From Clostridia bacterium (GTDB lineage: Bacteria; Bacillota; Clostridia; TANB77; CAG-508): a stretch of 64,000 bases of DNA. This document shows positions 38,033 through 47,328 of the stretch, one piece after another. Positions within the stretch are counted from its first letter, which is position 1; each line of letters starts with the position of its first letter. Where the stretch lies: assembly GCA_017429505.1 (NCBI GenBank), contig JAFROW010000002.1:82609-146608 (forward strand). Direction: 5' to 3'. The notes under the pieces are model-generated. The model had not been told where the DNA came from. It made no database searches and saw only the letters and a program-made list of their open reading frames with translations. A program made the translations under genes and the position numbers.

Positions 38033-40424
38033 TTAGATTATCTCCAAATTCGAAAATTTAGCCATTAATCTTTTATGTCCAAATTTTTCAAAATCAATAT
38101 CTACTTTTAAGTCATCACCCTCTGGTTCAGTTCCTGTAATAACACCTTCTCCAAATTTTTTGTGAAATACTTTAACACCTGTATTATATTCAGATAAATC
38201 AACTTGTCTTTTAGCAGATTTATTTGCTAAACCATTTAAGAAGCTTTCTGCTGTTCTTCCAAAAGATGCAATTCCATTTGTTGCAGATTTACCAATTGAT
38301 GATGCAACTGCTCCAAGCTTTGTTGAACTCGAACCTGAACCCCAACTTGAACCAGAATTTGAATTTGAGGAAGCTCCTCTACCACTATTTCCATAACTCC
38401 ATGAAAATCCGCTGTCACCAAAAAATTTGCTTCCAAATACTTTTCCTCTTCTTGAAACCATTTCTTCAAAACTATCTCTATTTCTTGAGCCAAATACATC
38501 TTCTACTCCATCTAATAGTTCTTCTGGTATTTCTTTTACAAATCTTGAAACTTGATTACAACTTGTAGAACCAAACATTGTACGTTGTCTGCTACATGTT
38601 AAATATAAATGTTGTTTTGCTCTAGTAATTCCAACATAGCATAATCTTCTTTCTTCCTCTAATGCAGATTCTTCACCAATAGATTTGTATCCTGGGAATA
38701 TCCCCTCTTCCATACCAACTAAGAATACTACTGGAAATTCAAGTCCTTTTGCACTATGCAAAGTCATAAGAGTAACTGATTCTTCTGCATCATCAACATT
38801 ATCTATATCTGAAGAAAGTGTCATTCCTTGTAAGAAATTTTCTAAAGAATTCTCTGCTTCTTCTTTTTCAAATTCCATCGCAACTGTTAAAAATTCTTCC
38901 AAGTTTTCTATTCTATTTTCCGCTTCTATTGTTTTTTCATCTTCTAAAGCCTTGGTATAACCTGTCTTTTTTAATGTTAATTTAACAAGTTCAGAAATTA
39001 AAAGCTCATCTTTTTTGGCTCTTAATTCTTCAATTACATTTACAAATTCTCTAGAATTTAAGTATACTCTATTTAATCCATATTGATTTGAATCTTTTAT
39101 AATTTCATACATCGATGTTTCAAACTCAACTGCCAAATCTTGGATTTTGTCTAAGCTTGTTTTCCCAATTCCACGTTTTGGTTCATTTATAACTCTTATC
39201 AAACTAAGGTTGTCCATAGGATTTTGGATTAATCTTAAATAAGAAATAATATCTTTTATTTCTTTTCTTTCGAAGAATTTTAGTCCTCCAACAACTTTAT
39301 ACGGAATTCCTTCTCTTCCTAAAATTTGCTCTATTGCTCTTGATTGTGTATTCATTCTATACAAAACTGCAAAATCAGAGTACTTCATTCCTTCTTGTCT
39401 TCTTAAATGCTCAATCTGTTCCACTATATAGTTTCCTTCATCATATTCATTATCTGCAGAATAAATTTTAGGTAAATTTCCAATTTCATTTTCTGTCCAA
39501 AGCTTTTTCTCATATTTTGTCTCATTATTCTTTATAACTGAATTTGCAATTTTTAAAATATTTCCTGTACATCTATAATTTTGCTCAAGCTTAATAATTT
39601 TAGCATTTTTAAAGTCTCTTTCAAAATTTAAAATATTTGAAATATCTGCACCTCTAAATGAATAAATACCGCTGATCGTTATCACCTACAACAGTAATAT
39701 TTCCATTGTTCTCTGCCAATAGTTTAATTAATGTAAATTGAGATTTATTTGTATCTTGATACTCATCTACTAAAACATATTTAAATTTATTTGAATAATA
39801 TTCTTTGATTTCAGGATTTTCATTAAGAATTTTTATTGTAAAATTGATAATATCATCAAAATCTATTGCATTATTTTCTTTTAAGCTTTTTTGATATTTC
39901 TCAAAAACTTGTGCAATTTTTTCTTTTCTAAAATCTCCTTTTGCCCTTAAAGCATATTGGTCAGGCTCTAGCATTTCGTTTTTTGCATTACTTATTTCTG
40001 ATTGCACTGCTCTTTCTGTAAACATTTTATCATCTAAGTCAAGCTCTTTAATACATCTTTTAATCATAGTTCTTTGATCTGATGTATCAAAGATAATAAA
40101 AGAAGAGCTAAATCCTATTTTTTCTATATGGCTTCTTAAAATCTTAACACAAATAGAGTGGAATGTTCCCATCCACAAATCTTTTGCTTGCTCACCAACT
40201 AAACTTGCAATTCTTTCTTTCATCTCATTTGCTGCTTTGTTTGTAAATGTGATAGCTAAAATATTCCATGGAGCAACATTTTTTTCTTGCATTAAATATG
40301 CTATTTTATGTGTTAAAACTTTTGTTTTACCACTTCCTGCACCTGCTATTACTAAGCATGGTCCTTCTGTATTTATTACAGCTTCATATTGTTTATCATT
40401 TAATCCTTTTAATATTTCTTGCAT
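38033..40424 (-). CDS. pcrA: ATP-dependent DNA helicase PcrA, reading frame interrupted by +1 at CGG
   Basis: Superfamily 1 helicase for repair and removal of RecA filaments. Starts at ATG 40424 (AAGGAG). First half: LNDKQYEAVINTEGPCLVIAGAGSGKTKVLTHKIAYL (Q motif, Walker A), VDEYQDTNKSQF (II). The zero frame ends at VVGDNDQ-RYLFI-stop. Skipping one base at CGG 39671-39669 gives GDNDQ-G-IYSFRGADISNILNFE, exactly motif III with Gly in place of the usual Ser. Motifs IV-VI follow (LHSAKGLEFPVVFL, YVGITRAKQHLYL). A Gly/Ser linker and a C-terminal GEGVITG domain are typical. 796 residues after correction, normal. Essential in relatives, so a shift is plausible and loss is not. Confidence 0.92.
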
Positions 40425-40439
40425 TGTATTTTCTCCTTT

Positions 40440-40480
40440 TGGGTTCATTTTGGGGACGGGGTAAAAAAGTAACCTCTCTA
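40440..40480. repeat. CCGTCCCC-type hairpin repeat before pcrA
   Basis: Plus strand GGGTTCATTTTGGGGACGGG followed by GTAAAAAAGTAACCTC. GGTTC/GAACC-like arms around the TTTTTTACCCCGTCCCC core. It adds an in-frame but non-native N-terminal extension to pcrA. Confidence 0.75.
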
Positions 40481-40493
40481 CTTCCTTTTATAT

Positions 40494-40934
40494 CTAATTA
40501 AGCAATTCCTTTACAACTTCATTAATTGTCTTTCCATCAGCTCCTGCACCTATTTCAGCTTTTGCTTCTTTCATAACAATTCCCATATCTTTCATTGAAG
40601 TTGCTCCTGTTTTAGCAATTACTTTTGAAACAATTTCCTTTATCTCTTCTTTTGATAATTGTTTTGGTAAATATTCTTCCAAAACTTTCATTTCTTCATT
40701 TGTTTGATCTATTAGGTCTTGCCTTGCAGCTTTTTCAAAATCTGCCATCGCATCTTTTTTCTTTTTCATTTCTTTTGCAATTATATCTATTATTTTTGCA
40801 TCATCTACAACATTTCCTGTATCTTTTTCTATTTGTAAAATTGCTGCTCTTATCATTTGAACAGTGTTTTTTCTAACAACATTTTTGTCTCTCATAGAAA
40901 CTTTTAAATCTTCTAGTAATTTTTCTTTTAACAT
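40494..40934 (-). CDS. yqeY: GatB/YqeY domain protein
   Basis: 146 residues from ATG 40934. KNTVQMIRAAILQIEKDTG, EEMKVLEEYLPKQLSKEEI and the C-terminal TGATSMKDMGIVMKEAKAEIGAGADGKTINEVVKELL match the YqeY family, related to the C-terminal tail of GatB. Its role is uncertain (tRNA-related in GatB). In many Firmicutes it follows rpsU; here it lies between pcrA and the toxin-antitoxin genes. Confidence 0.92.
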   Translation of the reverse strand: MLKEKLLEDLKVSMRDKNVVRKNTVQMIRAAILQIEKDTGNVVDDAKIIDIIAKEMKKKKDAMADFEKAARQDLIDQTNEEMKVLEEYLPKQLSKEEIKEIVSKVIAKTGATSMKDMGIVMKEAKAEIGAGADGKTINEVVKELLN

Positions 40935-41027
40935 TTTAATCACTTTCCTTTCACTTTGTATATTGTACTACACTAATTATAAAATTTCAAGTATTTTTAA
41001 TTCAAATAATTGTTTGTACTCTTCACA

Positions 41028-41062
41028 TAAAAAAAAGAAATAGCATTTTTGCTATCTCATAA
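41028..41062 (-). terminator. Intrinsic terminator after the third toxin-antitoxin operon
   Basis: Minus strand AGATAGC pairs with GCTATTT around AAAAAT, followed by CTTTTTTTT. Confidence 0.7.
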
Positions 41063-41126
41063 AAATCATAGATAAAAACCCCATAATTAAAATATTCGAA
41101 TAAAATATATTTAGACTTAAAAATTG

Positions 41127-41376
41127 TTACTTATAAACTTGCCCCCTGTTATCAGCCTTTGTAACTAAAATAATTAATTCGTTATTATTTAACTCATACA
41201 AAATTCAATAATTTCCGAACTCGTAACCTATACTCGTTTTTAGCTCCTGCTAATTTTTTCACATCTCCATTTGGTAACTCATAAATAGCTTTATAAATTC
41301 TAATCCTTTGTACTTTATCTTGCTTTTCTATAAATTTTAGAGCTATGGGTCTTATTTTAATTTTGTAAATCATCAA
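41127..41376 (-). pseudogene. RelE/ParE-family toxin with +1 at CGG and an in-frame TGA
   Basis: The zero frame reads IYKIKIRPIALKFIEKQDKVQRIRIYKAIYELPNGDVKKLAGAKNEYRLRVR and ends after 60 residues. Skipping one base at CGG 41217-41215 gives YRLRV-G-NY then TGA (41207-41205), then ILYELNNNELIILVTKADNRGQVYK. The conserved family pattern is RVGxYRxxY, so Gly is restored by the shift and the TGA replaces Arg (an AGA to TGA change). TGA is an ordinary stop elsewhere in the window, so this toxin is probably dead, but it preserves the CGG event. Overlaps the antitoxin by 20 bases. Confidence 0.75.
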
Positions 41377-41647
41377 TTGTCAACCCCTCTCTTTTTAGTA
41401 TTTCTTCAAAATCCGTTACATCTTTCAATTCATTTTTTTTCTGTTCATCATTTTCTGTCAAGTAATCTAAATACATAACTTTTTCTGTTATGTCCATGTT
41501 TTCTAAAATGACTGTTGGCTCTAATTTTAATAACTGAGAATCAATCGCTTTTTCCATTAAAGCTCTAATTGAATTCAAACTATCTATGCTAAGCCTAGGT
41601 GTCATTTTTATAACATCTTTTATTGCTTGAATTTGTGCTTCAGACAT
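41357..41647 (-). CDS. Antitoxin partner of the RelE/ParE toxin
   Basis: 96 residues from ATG 41647 (AAAGGAGTGG). Acidic, helical; IDSLNSIRALMEKAIDSQLLKLEP and the tail VTDFEEILKREGLTIDDLQN. No clear DNA-binding family is recognisable; it is called antitoxin from its size, acidity and overlap with the toxin. Confidence 0.65.
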   Translation of the reverse strand: MSEAQIQAIKDVIKMTPRLSIDSLNSIRALMEKAIDSQLLKLEPTVILENMDITEKVMYLDYLTENDEQKKNELKDVTDFEEILKREGLTIDDLQN

Positions 41648-41672
41648 ATTTTTCCACTCCTTTCTAACAATT

Positions 41673-41701
41673 ATTTTACTACAATTTGTTAATAAAATCA
41701 A
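41673..41701 (-). promoter_or_regulatory. Promoter of the third toxin-antitoxin operon
   Basis: Minus strand TTGATT (41701-41696), 17 bases, TAAAAT (41678-41673), with an imperfect TAACAA/TTGTTA repeat around the -10 box. Confidence 0.65.
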
Positions 41702-41711
41702 TAGATTTGCC

Positions 41712-41755
41712 ATTTATTTATGGATGGTTCTTTTTCAAACCATCCATAAATAACA
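41712..41755 (-). terminator. Long perfect hairpin after the Cof-type HAD gene
   Basis: TTATTTATGGATGGTT and AACCATCCATAAATAA (16 bp) flank a short loop. It follows the HAD stop and precedes the antitoxin promoter. Terminator-like, although no T run follows. Confidence 0.6.
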
Positions 41756-41756
41756 A

Positions 41757-42593
41757 CTATTCTTCAAAAACAAACTTCTTTATTGCCTTTGCAACTCCAT
41801 CATTATTGTTTGTGTCTGTAATATAATCTGCTTTTTGTTTTAATGCTTCATCTGCATTTCCCATTGCAATTTTAAGTTTTGCATATTCAAACATTGGCAG
41901 GTCATTTCCACCATCGCCTATAACAATTATTTCGTCATGCTTTACTCCAAATGTATCCATTACTTTTTTCACAGCATTTTTCTTATTGCAATCTTTTCTC
42001 ATTACATCAAAATATTTTTCATTAATAGTAAATCCATTTGTTGTCTGATTATATATACAAATTGGAGAACTATCAAATTTATTTACTTTTTCTACTTTAT
42101 TTATTGCTTTAATTAATTTTTCTTCTTTTCCTCCAAAAATACATAAAGAAACTATTAATTCAGAATTTCTTTCTAATAACTCATCTATATTTTCTACTAA
42201 TATCTTATCTTGTTCTAATGTCTCCTTTTCATAATTGTTTTCTCTATAAGACTCATTTTCAGTATATATCATAAAATACTCTAAATTTTCTTCTTTATAA
42301 ATTCTTCTTAAATCCTTAACTTCTTCTTTGCTAAATACTTCTTTATTTACATATTCACCTGTTTTTATATTTTTTATTATAGCGCCATTAGATGCAATCA
42401 CATAGTCTCCAAATGAACAATTATATCTATTATATAAATCTTTCACAAAACCTAATTGTCTTCCTGTTGTAATTATGGTTGTTATTCCCTTTTCTTTATA
42501 TGCTCTATTTAACCATTTAATATTTTCTTTAGAAATCTCTTTTTTATCATTTAATAAAGTTCCATCCAAGTCTATAAAAATTAATTTGTACAT
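41757..42593 (-). CDS. Cof-type HAD hydrolase
   Basis: 278 residues. FIDLDGTLLNDKK (motif I), ITTGRQ (II), GDGGNDLPMFEYAKLKIAMGNA (IV). The alpha/beta cap lies between II and III. Sugar-phosphate or flavin-phosphate phosphatase activity is usual for Cof proteins; substrate not predictable. Confidence 0.9.
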   Translation of the reverse strand: MYKLIFIDLDGTLLNDKKEISKENIKWLNRAYKEKGITTIITTGRQLGFVKDLYNRYNCSFGDYVIASNGAIIKNIKTGEYVNKEVFSKEEVKDLRRIYKEENLEYFMIYTENESYRENNYEKETLEQDKILVENIDELLERNSELIVSLCIFGGKEEKLIKAINKVEKVNKFDSSPICIYNQTTNGFTINEKYFDVMRKDCNKKNAVKKVMDTFGVKHDEIIVIGDGGNDLPMFEYAKLKIAMGNADEALKQKADYITDTNNNDGVAKAIKKFVFEE

Positions 42594-42685
42594 GTTTCGC
42601 TCCTTTTAGATACATTTTGATTATACTTTAAATACTTCTCTTATGAAATTATATCTTTTTGCGCCTATAGTTAGCTCAACTAATT

Positions 42686-44773
42686 CTATTTCTTCTTTGT
42701 TCTAGTAGTAGCGCTTTTCTTTGTTGTTCTTTTCTTTGTTACTTTCCTTCTTGTAGTTTTCTTTTTATTATTCTCCTTTTCCAATTCAGGTGTCCATTTT
42801 TCGCCTACTTTTGGCTTATTCCAAGAAATGTAATTACAATTATCTGGTCCATTTTCGCAAACATAGAATTTCTTTCCACGTTTTGTCTTTTTCTCTATCA
42901 CTCTTGCGTTGCAGACAGGGCATGGTACATCAATATAATTTACAATAGATTTTACATTCTTACATTCTGGATAGCCTGGACATGCTAAGAATTTACCAAA
43001 TCTACCATATTTGTATACCATTTTTCTTCCACATAGTTCACATACTACATCAGATTCTTCATCTACTAATTGTACATGTTCAAGTTCTTTTTCAACTTTT
43101 TCTACTTCTTTTATAAATGGTCCATAAAATTCTCTAATTACATCTTTCCACTTTTCATTTCCTTCTGCAATTTTATCAAATCTTGTTTCTACATCTGCTG
43201 TAAATTCAACATTTACAACATCACTAAAGTTTTCTACTAGAAGTTTATTTACAATTTTTCCAAGCTCTGTTGGAACTAGTTGTTTTTGTTCTTTTTCTAT
43301 ATATCTTCTTTCCAAAATAGTTGTAATTGTTGGAGAATAAGTACTCGGTCTTCCTATTCCTTTTTCTTCTAATGCTTTAACTAAACTTGCTTCTGTGTAT
43401 CTTGCAGGTGGCTCTGTAAAGCTTTGTTTTGGATTTAATTTTTTCTTAGAAACTTTTTGATTTTCTTCTAATGGTGGAAGCATTCCTTCTTGTTCTTCTT
43501 CCTTACCATCTGTTCCCTCTATATATAGAGTCATAAATCCTTTAAATTTTATTGCTTGACCATTTGCTTTAAAATCATAATCATTTGCTTTTATATTTAC
43601 TGCCATTGTATCGAAAACTGCAGGTGCCATTTGGCTTGCCATAAATCTGTTGTATATTAATCTGTAAAGCTTATATTGATCATTACTTAAATACTGCTTT
43701 ACATCTTCAGGTTTAAGCTCTATGTGTGCAGGTCTTATAGCCTCATGTGCATCTTGTGCATCTTTGTTTGTTCTGTAATATCTGTTTTCGTAATAGTTTT
43801 CCCCATAAGTTTCTGTAATATGCTTTTTAGCTGCTGTTCTTGCTTCTTCTGAGATTCTTGTAGAGTCTGTTCTCATATATGTAATTAAACCTGTATGTCC
43901 TTCAGGTAGTTTTACACCTTCATATAAAGTCTGAGCAACACTCATTGTCTTTTTTAATGTAAAGTTTATTTTTCTTGATGCTTCTTGTTGCATTGTACTT
44001 GTTGTAAATGGTGGTGCAGGATTTCTTTTCTTTTCTCCTTTTTTAACTTCTGTAACTATATATTTTGCACCTTTTAGGTCTTCTAAAATTCCATCTACTT
44101 CTTCTTGTGAATGAATTTCAATTTTCTTTTCATTCATATTAGCAAGTCTTGCTTCAAATTCAGTATTTGTATTATCATCTAGTAAAGTAGCATATATGTT
44201 CCAATATTCTTCCGGAACAAAGTTTTCAATTTCTTCTTCTCTTTCACAAATTAGCCTTACTGCTACAGATTGCACTCTTCCTGCAGAAAGTCCTCTTTTG
44301 ACTTTTTTCCAAAGTACAGGACTCATTTTATATCCAACAATTCTGTCTAAAACCCTTCTAGCCTGTTGAGCATCTACTAAATTTACATCTATATCTCTTG
44401 CATTATCTAGAGCTCTTTTTACAGCATTTTTTGTTATTTCGTTAAATGTTACTCTTGTAATTTTTTCTTTATCTTCTTCTAAAATTTTAGCTAAATGCCA
44501 AGCAATTGCCTCTCCTTCACGGTCAGGGTCGGATGCTAGATATATTTTTTTTGCATCTTTTGCGTCCTTTTTTAAAGATTTTATTAAGTCTCCTTTTCCT
44601 CTTATATTTATATATTCTGGTTCAAAATCTTTTTCAACATCTACTCCAAGCTTTGATTTAGGTAGGTCTCTAATATGCCCCATTGAAGCAACTACCTTTG
44701 TGCTCCCTCCTAAAAACTTCTTTATTGTATTCGCCTTTGCAGGTGATTCCACTATAATTAATTTATCTGCCAT
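42686..44773 (-). CDS. topA: DNA topoisomerase I
   Basis: 695 residues from ATG 44773 (AAGGAGAACACT). Toprim domain (LIIVESPAKANTIKKFLG, DPDREGEAIAWH); catalytic Tyr in GLITYMRTDSTRIS; two C-terminal zinc ribbons (CELCGRKMVYK...CPGYPEC and CPVCNARV...CENGPDNC); Lys/Thr/Arg-rich tail. Relaxes negatively supercoiled DNA. Ends 43 codons after the last zinc motif. Confidence 0.97.
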   Translation of the reverse strand: MADKLIIVESPAKANTIKKFLGGSTKVVASMGHIRDLPKSKLGVDVEKDFEPEYINIRGKGDLIKSLKKDAKDAKKIYLASDPDREGEAIAWHLAKILEEDKEKITRVTFNEITKNAVKRALDNARDIDVNLVDAQQARRVLDRIVGYKMSPVLWKKVKRGLSAGRVQSVAVRLICEREEEIENFVPEEYWNIYATLLDDNTNTEFEARLANMNEKKIEIHSQEEVDGILEDLKGAKYIVTEVKKGEKKRNPAPPFTTSTMQQEASRKINFTLKKTMSVAQTLYEGVKLPEGHTGLITYMRTDSTRISEEARTAAKKHITETYGENYYENRYYRTNKDAQDAHEAIRPAHIELKPEDVKQYLSNDQYKLYRLIYNRFMASQMAPAVFDTMAVNIKANDYDFKANGQAIKFKGFMTLYIEGTDGKEEEQEGMLPPLEENQKVSKKKLNPKQSFTEPPARYTEASLVKALEEKGIGRPSTYSPTITTILERRYIEKEQKQLVPTELGKIVNKLLVENFSDVVNVEFTADVETRFDKIAEGNEKWKDVIREFYGPFIKEVEKVEKELEHVQLVDEESDVVCELCGRKMVYKYGRFGKFLACPGYPECKNVKSIVNYIDVPCPVCNARVIEKKTKRGKKFYVCENGPDNCNYISWNKPKVGEKWTPELEKENNKKKTTRRKVTKKRTTKKSATTRTKKK

Positions 44774-44872
44774 AGTGTTCTCCTTTTTCTTTATTTTTTC
44801 TTTAAAATTATATATACTTTTTTTGGAAAAGTCAAGAGGCAATTGGGCTTTTTTTAATGTATGTAAAAGCAC

Positions 44873-44914
44873 AAAAAAATAGTGACTAATTTTTCAATCA
44901 ATCACTATTTTTTT
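44873..44914 (-). terminator. Intrinsic terminator after aspS
   Basis: Minus strand AAAAAAATAGTGATT pairs with the ATAGTGACT-complementary half around GATTGAAAAAT, followed by TTTTTTT. Confidence 0.85.
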
Positions 44915-44916
44915 GC

Positions 44917-46662
44917 TTACTCTATATCTAACTTAATATGAACATCTTTTAATTGTTCTTCTGTAACCATTGATGGTGCTCTCATAAGCAAATCTCTTGC
45001 TCTCTTATTTTTAGGGAATGCAATTACTTCTCTAATATTTTGAGAGTCTGCTATAAGCATTACCATTCTATCAATTCCAGGTGCTGCTCCTGCATGTGGA
45101 GGTGTACCATATTGGAATGCATTGTATAAAGCTCCAAATCTATTTTTTACATCTTCTTCTGTATAACCTGCAATTTCGAATGCTTTTATCATTATTTTTG
45201 GATCATGGTTTCTTACTGCTCCGGAAGCCATTTCTAAACCATTTATAACAAGGTCAAATTGATATGCTAAAATATCTAATGGCTCTTTTGTTTCAAGAAC
45301 TTCTAATCCACCTTGTGGCATAGAAAATGGATTGTGTCCAAAATCTATTTTTCCTTCATCTGTTAATTCATACATTGGGAAATCTACTATAAAGCAGAAT
45401 TTGTACACATTCTTTTCTATTAAATCTAATCTTTTTCCAAGTTCAATTCTTACTAAACCAGCTATTTTTTGAGCTTTTGTGAATTCATCTGCTATAAAGA
45501 AAATACTTGAATTTTCTTCTACTCCAAATTCATTTATCAATTTTTCTTTAATATCATCAGTAATAAATTTTGCAATTCCACCTTCTGCTTGGTTTTCAGC
45601 GTTTATCTTTGTCCAAGCTAAACCTTTAGCTCCAATTTCATCAGATGTTGCAAATTCTCCCATTTTGTCAAAGAATTTTCTACCTTGTTCAGCTCCATTA
45701 GGAACAACAATTATTTTTATTGTTTTATCTTTAAATGCGTTAAATTCAGTATTTTCGAATAGCTTTGTAGCATCTTGAATTATTAATGGATTTCTTAAAT
45801 CTGGCTTATCTATTCCGTATTTTTCCATTGCTTCTCTATATGGAATTCTAATAAATGGACCTTTATCAACCTTCCAATCTGTAAAGTGTTCATATATAGA
45901 TGGTACAACGGTTTCTATTACTTTAAATACATCCTCTTGAGTAGCAAATGCCATTTCAAAGTCTAATTGGTAAAATTCTCCTGGTGCTCTATCTGCTCTT
46001 GGATCCTCATCTCTAAAACATGGTGCTATTTGAAAATATTTGTTAAATCCAGAAACCATAAGCAATTGTTTAAATTGTTGTGGTGCTTGTGGTAAAGCAT
46101 AGAATTCTCCTGGATTTAAACGACTTGGTACAATATAGTCTCTTGCTCCTTCAGGTGAAGAATTTGCTAAGATTGGTGTTTGTATTTCAGGAAATCCTAA
46201 TTCATCCATCTTATCTCTTATATATTTTAAAATTTTAGAACGAAGTAAAATATTGTTGTGTATCTTTTCATTTCTTAAATCTAAAAATCTATACTCAAGT
46301 CTTAAGTCTTCTCTTGCATCAATTTCTGAATTTATTTCAAATGGAAGATTACTCTTACATTCACCTAAAACTTCTATTTCTTCTGCAATTACTTCAATAT
46401 CTCCTGTTGGCATTTTAGGATTTTTACTTGCTCTTTCCACAACCTTTCCTTTTATGTGAATACAACTTTCTGTATTTAAGTTTTTTGCTTGTTCTTGCAA
46501 TTTTTCATCATTTACTACAATTTGTGTAATTCCATCTTCATCTCTTAGGTCTATAAAAATCATTCCACCTAAATTTCTTACTGTTTGCACCCATCCTGCA
46601 AGTTCAACTATTTCATTAACATTTTCTATTCTAAGTTCTCCTAAATTTTTTGTTCTATACAT
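44917..46662 (-). CDS. aspS: Aspartyl-tRNA synthetase
   Basis: 581 residues from ATG 46662 (AAAGGTGAAG upstream). N-terminal OB fold (GWVQTVRNLGGMIFIDLRDEDG), class II motifs 2 (FRDEDPRADR) and 3 (GAAPGIDRMVMLIADSQNIREVIAFPKNKRARD), and a GAD insertion domain between. The bacterial AspRS charges tRNA-Asp (and tRNA-Asn if non-discriminating; cannot be told here). Downstream of the 209-aa gene. Confidence 0.96.
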   Translation of the reverse strand: MYRTKNLGELRIENVNEIVELAGWVQTVRNLGGMIFIDLRDEDGITQIVVNDEKLQEQAKNLNTESCIHIKGKVVERASKNPKMPTGDIEVIAEEIEVLGECKSNLPFEINSEIDAREDLRLEYRFLDLRNEKIHNNILLRSKILKYIRDKMDELGFPEIQTPILANSSPEGARDYIVPSRLNPGEFYALPQAPQQFKQLLMVSGFNKYFQIAPCFRDEDPRADRAPGEFYQLDFEMAFATQEDVFKVIETVVPSIYEHFTDWKVDKGPFIRIPYREAMEKYGIDKPDLRNPLIIQDATKLFENTEFNAFKDKTIKIIVVPNGAEQGRKFFDKMGEFATSDEIGAKGLAWTKINAENQAEGGIAKFITDDIKEKLINEFGVEENSSIFFIADEFTKAQKIAGLVRIELGKRLDLIEKNVYKFCFIVDFPMYELTDEGKIDFGHNPFSMPQGGLEVLETKEPLDILAYQFDLVINGLEMASGAVRNHDPKIMIKAFEIAGYTEEDVKNRFGALYNAFQYGTPPHAGAAPGIDRMVMLIADSQNIREVIAFPKNKRARDLLMRAPSMVTEEQLKDVHIKLDIE

Positions 46663-46698
46663 ATTCTTCACCTTTCTTGTAATTTATTTATTATATTT

Positions 46699-47328
46699 TT
46701 ATCTTGTTTGTTCAATATCTACATTAATTATATCAAAAAGAGTATTAACATCTATAAATTCATCTGTATTTTTCATGTCAACAAATTGCATATGAAATGC
46801 TGGGTCATCTCTAACAATGCTTTCATTTTCCTTTATACTTCTATCATCTTCTAAAACCCTAATTCCAAATCTATAATTTTCATTTTCTAATGGCTTTTTT
46901 AATGATGCTATAGATTTTTTTTGTTTTTCTGTAAGTTTAATTGGCTTTTCAAAAAATGTAAGCTTACCCTCTTTATAAAAACGAAAATCATAAAAAATTG
47001 CAATATTTAAATTTAAAATAGCATATTCTAACCAAGCTGTATTAAAGTCTTCTACTTTATTTTTTATAAAATCATCTCTATTTATATTTAACTTTTCAAG
47101 GAGTAATTCTAATGCCTCCGGTAAATAATCTATATGATTATATGTTACATCTCCAGATAGATCTCTTTCAGTATATGGCACTAAAAGGTATTCTCCATTC
47201 GGTAATATAAATATAAACTTAAAATCCGAAATTTTATCTGTTGTTTGATCAAAATTTCTAAAATGACCTTCTATATCATTTAATTTATTCCCTCTAGATT
47301 TTTCAGCATCATAATACTCAACATTCAT
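46699..47328 (-). CDS. Unknown 209-aa protein in the dus-aspS operon
   Basis: Acidic, soluble, no signal peptide. Contains FIFILPNGEYLLVPYTERDLSGDVTYNHIDYL and DEFIDVNTLFDIINV. I recognise no family. Its start codon overlaps the end of dus by one base, so the two are translationally coupled. Length and composition suggest a cytosolic structural or regulatory protein. Confidence 0.7.
   Translation of the reverse strand: MNVEYYDAEKSRGNKLNDIEGHFRNFDQTTDKISDFKFIFILPNGEYLLVPYTERDLSGDVTYNHIDYLPEALELLLEKLNINRDDFIKNKVEDFNTAWLEYAILNLNIAIFYDFRFYKEGKLTFFEKPIKLTEKQKKSIASLKKPLENENYRFGIRVLEDDRSIKENESIVRDDPAFHMQFVDMKNTDEFIDVNTLFDIINVDIEQTR

Noticed and set aside
41205..41207. TGA read as a sense codon in the RelE-type toxin
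   Set aside because: TGA ends tspO and the CmpB-type gene in normal fashion, so it is a stop in this genome.
46663..46698. T-box leader for aspS
   Set aside because: Only 36 bases separate aspS from the upstream gene, and the TGGNACCGCG-type motif is absent.
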